Part shown: positions 22,723-25,853 of the stretch, in pieces
How the letters are laid out: each line of letters starts with the position of its first letter
How positions within the stretch are numbered: position 1 is the first letter of the stretch
From: Candidatus Zixiibacteriota bacterium
Lineage (GTDB): Bacteria; Zixibacteria; MSB-5A5; GN15; PGXB01
Length of the DNA stretch: 25,853 nucleotides
Reading direction: 5' to 3'
NCBI GenBank assembly: GCA_900498245.1
Contig: LS998015.1
Span: forward strand, 410,028-435,880
Program-made: the position numbers and the translations under genes
Notes under the pieces: model-generated
What the model was told of the DNA's origin: nothing
Databases searched by the model: none
What the model saw: only the letters and a program-made list of their open reading frames with translations

Positions 22723-23814
22723 TCATCTCTGTCGCTTGCGATTATTCATAAAATCCCAGAAGATATAATTGCCGAGGTTGTCGGGCGAAGAGAAATAGGC
22801 CCGGCCGCGGTTCAATTCGGTCAATTTTTTCACGAACTCCTGCAAATAAGGGTCCTCGGCGATCATGAAAGTGGTTATCGTGATTTTCTTTTTGCGGCAG
22901 ACGACCGCTTCATCGAGAGTGCGATTGACAATCATCGGGTCGAGCCCGACCGGGTTTTTATAGGCGCGGCCGTTGCTTTTGGTTATCATCGAAGGTTTGC
23001 CGTCGGTAATCATAAAAATCTGCTTATTAATGCTCTTTTTGCGGAGCAGAATCTGACGCGCCTTCTGGAGCCCGGCCTTGGTGTTGGTATGATATGGCCC
23101 GACCCCAACATAGGGCAAATCTTCGATTTTGATTTCCTCGGCCGTGTCGCCAAAAAGGACGATATTGAGACTGTCTTTTGGGTACTTGGAAGTAATCAAT
23201 TCGGTGAAAGCCAGGGCCACCTGCTTGGCGGGAGTGATGCGGTCTTCGCCATAGAGTATCATGGAGTGGGAAATATCGATCAGCACCACGGTGGCGCAAT
23301 TCGTGGTTCGGGAAGTGTCATAGACTTCGAGATCGTCGTGAGTCATTTCCATCCCGAGCGAACCGGTGCGGGAAATGGTATTGAGCATGGAACCGGTGAG
23401 GTCGAGATTGAGCAGATCATCGCCAAAATCGTAGGGCCGTTTTTCCGGGAGAATTTCCTCGGAATAGCCGCTTCCCAGCGGGGTGGGATGATTGCCCATG
23501 CCGGATGATTTCAATTGCTGGAAGACACGATCGAAGGCTTCGCGGCGCAATCCCCGCTCCCCTTTGCGAGTCAGAGCCGGAGTGTTTTGATCCAGGGCAA
23601 TTATTTTGCGGTCCAGAAGTTCCTTCTTGAACGCCTCCAGATCGAATTCCTCCGGCAAATAACCCATCTGCTGGAGTTTCTCCATGACCTTAAAGGCCTT
23701 ATCAACATCGCCATTGACCTGTAAAAGGATATAGTTGAAGATTGACAAAAGATCCCGCATGTTGCGGATCTTCTGCATGAATTCATCGTTCCATTTAGAA
23801 TAAACGAAGCGCAT
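22723..23814 (-). CDS. VWA-domain protein, partner of the MoxR-like ATPase
   Basis: A cytoplasmic 363-aa protein with a C-terminal von Willebrand factor A domain (~172-350). The MIDAS metal site is complete: Asp180, Ser182 and Ser184 in 'LIDISHS', the Thr in 'YHTNTKAG' (Thr245) and Asp271 in 'MITDGKPS'. Residues 1-~165 are helical and charged, with no named domain. VWA proteins next to MoxR-type AAA+ ATPases act as their adaptors or substrates' platforms in metal-insertion and remodelling systems (CoxE, BchD, ViaA). The ATG (23812-23814) directly follows the TGA of the ATPase gene with no gap, so coupling is near certain. The target of the complex is unknown. Confidence 0.9.
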   Translation of the reverse strand: MRFVYSKWNDEFMQKIRNMRDLLSIFNYILLQVNGDVDKAFKVMEKLQQMGYLPEEFDLEAFKKELLDRKIIALDQNTPALTRKGERGLRREAFDRVFQQLKSSGMGNHPTPLGSGYSEEILPEKRPYDFGDDLLNLDLTGSMLNTISRTGSLGMEMTHDDLEVYDTSRTTNCATVVLIDISHSMILYGEDRITPAKQVALAFTELITSKYPKDSLNIVLFGDTAEEIKIEDLPYVGVGPYHTNTKAGLQKARQILLRKKSINKQIFMITDGKPSMITKSNGRAYKNPVGLDPMIVNRTLDEAVVCRKKKITITTFMIAEDPYLQEFVKKLTELNRGRAYFSSPDNLGNYIFWDFMNNRKRQR

Positions 23815-25278
23815 TCAGTTCCTCAAAATGTTTTCAATCATATCGGCATAAATGAAACGGTTGTCGGGCGATTCCTTGGCGATAATATTGGCGCGGTGCA
23901 AACCCTCGAGAACGAATTCCATTATCAAAAGAGTCTCGCGCGGATCCTTGGCCGGCATATATTTTTGAGCGATTTCTTTCAAGCCGAATATCTGGGTCAA
24001 TTGTTTTTTATATTCTTCGTAAGGCATTTCATCGGAGAGTTCCAGACGTTTGCCGGTGGAGAAGAAATCGATGACCGCTTCATAGATATTCTGCTCGGCG
24101 GGCCGGTCGAGATTGACTTTGCCTTCCCGGCGCGGCGGCGGGAAATAGCGCCCGAAGGTCTTTTTGATGGCTTCGCCGATCAAATTGACCGCCAGAATGG
24201 TCGGGCCCTCGAGTTCTCCTTCGTATACGAGTTCTACTTTTCCTACAATTGAAGAAATGACCGAGTAGAGATCACAGATGCGCGGGAAATAATCGTCATC
24301 GCCGTTACGGGCGGCGCGCCGTTCGATATTGGAAATCAGGTTTTCGTAGGCCGAGATCGACAAACGGGCCGAAACTCCGGACGACTGATCGACATATTCG
24401 CTTTCGCGGGCCTCGAAGGCAATCTCTTCGATGATGTCGCGAATAATTTCCGGGATGAAGACTTCATGTTCGCGCTGCCACCAGGCCTCCTGTCGGGTAA
24501 TTTCCTTGGCATCTTCGATACTAGCAGGATAATGAGTATTAATCTGCGAGGCGATACGATCCTTGAGCGGGGTAATGATGTTGCCGCGATTAGTATAGTC
24601 TTCGGGGTTGGCGGTAAAGACCAGCACCATATCAAGGGGAATCCGAATCGGGAAACCGCGGATTTGCAGGTCGTTTTCTTCGAGAATATTGAGAAGCGAG
24701 ACCTGAATACGGGGCTGAAGGTCGGGCAGTTCGTTGATGGCAAAAATGCCGCGATTGGTGCGGGGAATGATGCCCCAATGAATGACTTCCTCATCGGAAA
24801 GGTCAAGTTTCTCCCGGACCGCCTTGATCGGGTCAATATCGCCGATCAGATCGGCCACAGAGACATCGGGCGTGGCCAATTTTTCATGATAGCGGTTGTC
24901 GCGGTGGAGCCATTCGATTTCCAGATTATCGCCCGTCTCGGCGGCCACTTTTTGAAAGTGTGCAGATATCGGGGCGAAGGGGTTCTCGTTCAGTTTGGAT
25001 CCTTTTATTACCGGAATGTATTCGTCGAGGAGGTCAACCAATTGCCTTAAGATTCTGGTCTTGGCCTGACCGCGGAGCCCGAGAAGGATGAAATCATGGC
25101 GGGAGAGGAGGGCGTTTTCCAGTTGCGGCAGGACAGTGCGGTCGTAACCAATAATTCCGGGGAACCGCTTTTTCCCCGATTTAATCGCCTCCAGCAGGTT
25201 CCGGCGGAGTTCTTCCTTGGCGGTTCGATTTATATATCCCGATTTTTTGAGTTCGCCCAGCGTTTTGGGTCGTTTCAT
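23815..25278 (-). CDS. MoxR-like AAA+ ATPase (magnesium-chelatase ChlI-like)
   Basis: A cytoplasmic 487-aa ATPase. Walker A is 'GLRGQAKT' (67-74, Lys73), with Ala replacing the usual Gly before Lys. Walker B is 'GIFAINELPDL', with Asn182-Glu183 in place of Asp-Glu. Sensor 1 is 'VFTANPEDY' and there is a 60-residue insert ahead of 'LATPDVSVADLIGDIDPIK'. The C-terminal ~200 residues form a helical lid plus a domain I cannot name. The pairing with the next VWA gene is that of MoxR/CoxD/BchI systems. ATP-driven remodelling of a protein or cofactor is expected. AAAGGA precedes the ATG; a TATAAT box lies at 25310-25305 on the minus strand. Confidence 0.9.
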   Translation of the reverse strand: MKRPKTLGELKKSGYINRTAKEELRRNLLEAIKSGKKRFPGIIGYDRTVLPQLENALLSRHDFILLGLRGQAKTRILRQLVDLLDEYIPVIKGSKLNENPFAPISAHFQKVAAETGDNLEIEWLHRDNRYHEKLATPDVSVADLIGDIDPIKAVREKLDLSDEEVIHWGIIPRTNRGIFAINELPDLQPRIQVSLLNILEENDLQIRGFPIRIPLDMVLVFTANPEDYTNRGNIITPLKDRIASQINTHYPASIEDAKEITRQEAWWQREHEVFIPEIIRDIIEEIAFEARESEYVDQSSGVSARLSISAYENLISNIERRAARNGDDDYFPRICDLYSVISSIVGKVELVYEGELEGPTILAVNLIGEAIKKTFGRYFPPPRREGKVNLDRPAEQNIYEAVIDFFSTGKRLELSDEMPYEEYKKQLTQIFGLKEIAQKYMPAKDPRETLLIMEFVLEGLHRANIIAKESPDNRFIYADMIENILRN

Positions 25279-25448
25279 ATGGTCCTTTCATTAGCGCTTT
25301 AATAATTATACGCATAGAGGTAAACAAAAAATGAGGCCGGATGGTTCGAGGCTCCAATCGCATAAGTGGACCGAGTTAATCTATTTAATAAAACGCTTAT
25401 TAAAAGCCGAACGGGCGGGTTTTAAACCCGCCCGCGCTGCGGTAGAAG
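25279..25448. other. Intergenic region before the AAA+/VWA operon
   Basis: Reading leftwards, it carries the terminator of the DUF1028 gene (25412-25434), an 8-bp inverted repeat TTTAATAA (25384-25391)/TTATTAAA (25397-25404), and a perfect TATAAT (25310-25305). The last is a probable -10 of the ATPase operon, without a good -35 at 17 nt. Confidence 0.45.
25412..25434 (-). terminator. GC-rich hairpin ending the DUF1028 gene
   Basis: CGGGCGGGT (25412-25420) pairs with ACCCGCCCG (25426-25434), extended by T-A pairs. On the minus strand TTCGGCTTTTAATAAGCG follows, a T-rich but interrupted tail. It is 15 nt beyond the stop codon. Confidence 0.6.
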
Positions 25449-25853
25449 TTACTGGGAGACAATCTGCTTAATGATTTTGTCATCGCTCGGCAACAAATCC
25501 GATTTCACCAGACGGGGCACCAGGGTGCGCCAATTTTCATCTTTTTTAAAGACCTCCTTGAAGATTGGCAGGGCCAGTTCCAATTGTCCGGCCATGACCA
25601 GGGTCTGGGCGTGCCAGAACTGGATTTCGACGTTTCCGGGGTCGAGTTCGGCGGCTTTGGCGTATTCGGCATTGGCCTCGTCATATTTTTTGTCGGCAAT
25701 AAAATTATCGCCGTTGTCCATATGTTTGTAGGCGCGGGAGATATTGAGAAGCCGTCTTAGTTCGGTCAATGGCTGCGGGGAGTCGTCGACACGAATATCA
25801 ATCAGGCGATCTTTCCAGGACATCCCGGTCGGTTTTCCGGAAACCACCACCAT
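25449..25853 (-). CDS. C-terminal part of a DUF1028 (putative Ntn-hydrolase) protein with a TPR tail
   Basis: The gene runs off the right edge, so its N-terminal domain is missing. The visible 134 residues begin 'MVVVSGKPTGMSWKDRLIDI', then 'RVDDSPQPLTELRRLL', then TPR-like helices ('KKYDEANAEYAKAAELDPGN', 'GQLELALPIFKEVFKKDENW'). This order, a 'VDD.P.PL.ELRRLL' link followed by a TPR-like tail, is the one I know from DUF1028 proteins, whose main domain is related to N-terminal nucleophile hydrolases. The Met at the edge is most likely internal, because the DUF1028 core lies upstream of this point. The biochemical role of the family is not established. It ends ahead of a hairpin terminator. 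Confidence 0.75.
   Translation of the reverse strand: MVVVSGKPTGMSWKDRLIDIRVDDSPQPLTELRRLLNISRAYKHMDNGDNFIADKKYDEANAEYAKAAELDPGNVEIQFWHAQTLVMAGQLELALPIFKEVFKKDENWRTLVPRLVKSDLLPSDDKIIKQIVSQ

Noticed and set aside
22687-23508. 273-codon plus-strand frame opposite the VWA gene
   Set aside because: It is antisense to a gene with an intact MIDAS and its translation is low-complexity without a known domain.
22172-25853. The ferredoxin and the AAA+/VWA genes as one metabolic operon
   Set aside because: A hairpin terminator (22623-22648) lies between them and the ferredoxin has its own leader with a ribosome binding site, so I see no link beyond shared strand.

Overview
The window looks like a chromosomal piece of a Gram-negative bacterium of the FCB superphylum. 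Candidate phylum Zixibacteria or a close relative is my best guess (inference). The evidence is a Por/type IX secretion sorting domain at the C-terminus of the first protein, dockerin-type repeats ending in 'LYKSGPxPxCP' on two secreted proteins, a probable outer-membrane beta-barrel fused to a protease, and a lipoprotein. Intergenic sequences carry good sigma-70-type -35/-10 pairs and intrinsic terminators. I see no tRNA, rRNA, CRISPR array, insertion sequence or phage gene.

Layout. 1-446: the end of a secreted T9SS-sorted protein and a strong bidirectional terminator. 468-3821 (minus): a phosphohexomutase and an NAD-type malic enzyme, each with its own promoter; a 31-bp perfect palindrome sits at the malic enzyme start site. 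3879-7532 (plus): a methyltransferase, a REP-like two-hairpin spacer, a membrane methyltransferase of the isoprenylcysteine/PEMT type, an NmrA-like NAD(P)-binding protein and an aldo/keto reductase. 7541-8590 (minus): a WlbA/WbpB-like UDP-sugar dehydrogenase with a palindrome inside its promoter.

8703-14255 (plus): a secretion and regulation segment. A near-consensus promoter drives a 122-aa secreted protein and, one base later, a TPR-AAA+-Fis sigma-54 activator. Next come a structured leader with an RBS-masking hairpin, a 580-aa secreted dockerin protein, and a cupredoxin-dockerin protein. 14264-15058 (minus): a methyltransferase. 15224-18372 (plus): a beta-barrel/SppA fusion and a class I glutamine amidotransferase.

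18391-20348 (minus): an Smr-domain protein, a single-domain response regulator and HflX. 20382-20777 (minus): a small secreted protein with a calcium-loop-like motif. 21098-22157 (plus): a four-helix membrane protein overlapping a lipoprotein. 22172-22510 (minus): a FdxA-type ferredoxin. 22723-25310 (minus): a MoxR-like AAA+ ATPase directly abutting a VWA/MIDAS protein. 25449-25853 (minus): the C-terminal TPR part of a DUF1028 protein that runs off the right edge.

Most of this is housekeeping and envelope biology. The parts I find least ordinary are the barrel-SppA fusion, the secreted peptide/TPR-sigma-54 regulator pair with the structured leader behind it, the cupredoxin-dockerin fusion, and the two promoter palindromes. 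I do not see a clear multi-gene defence or biosynthetic system.
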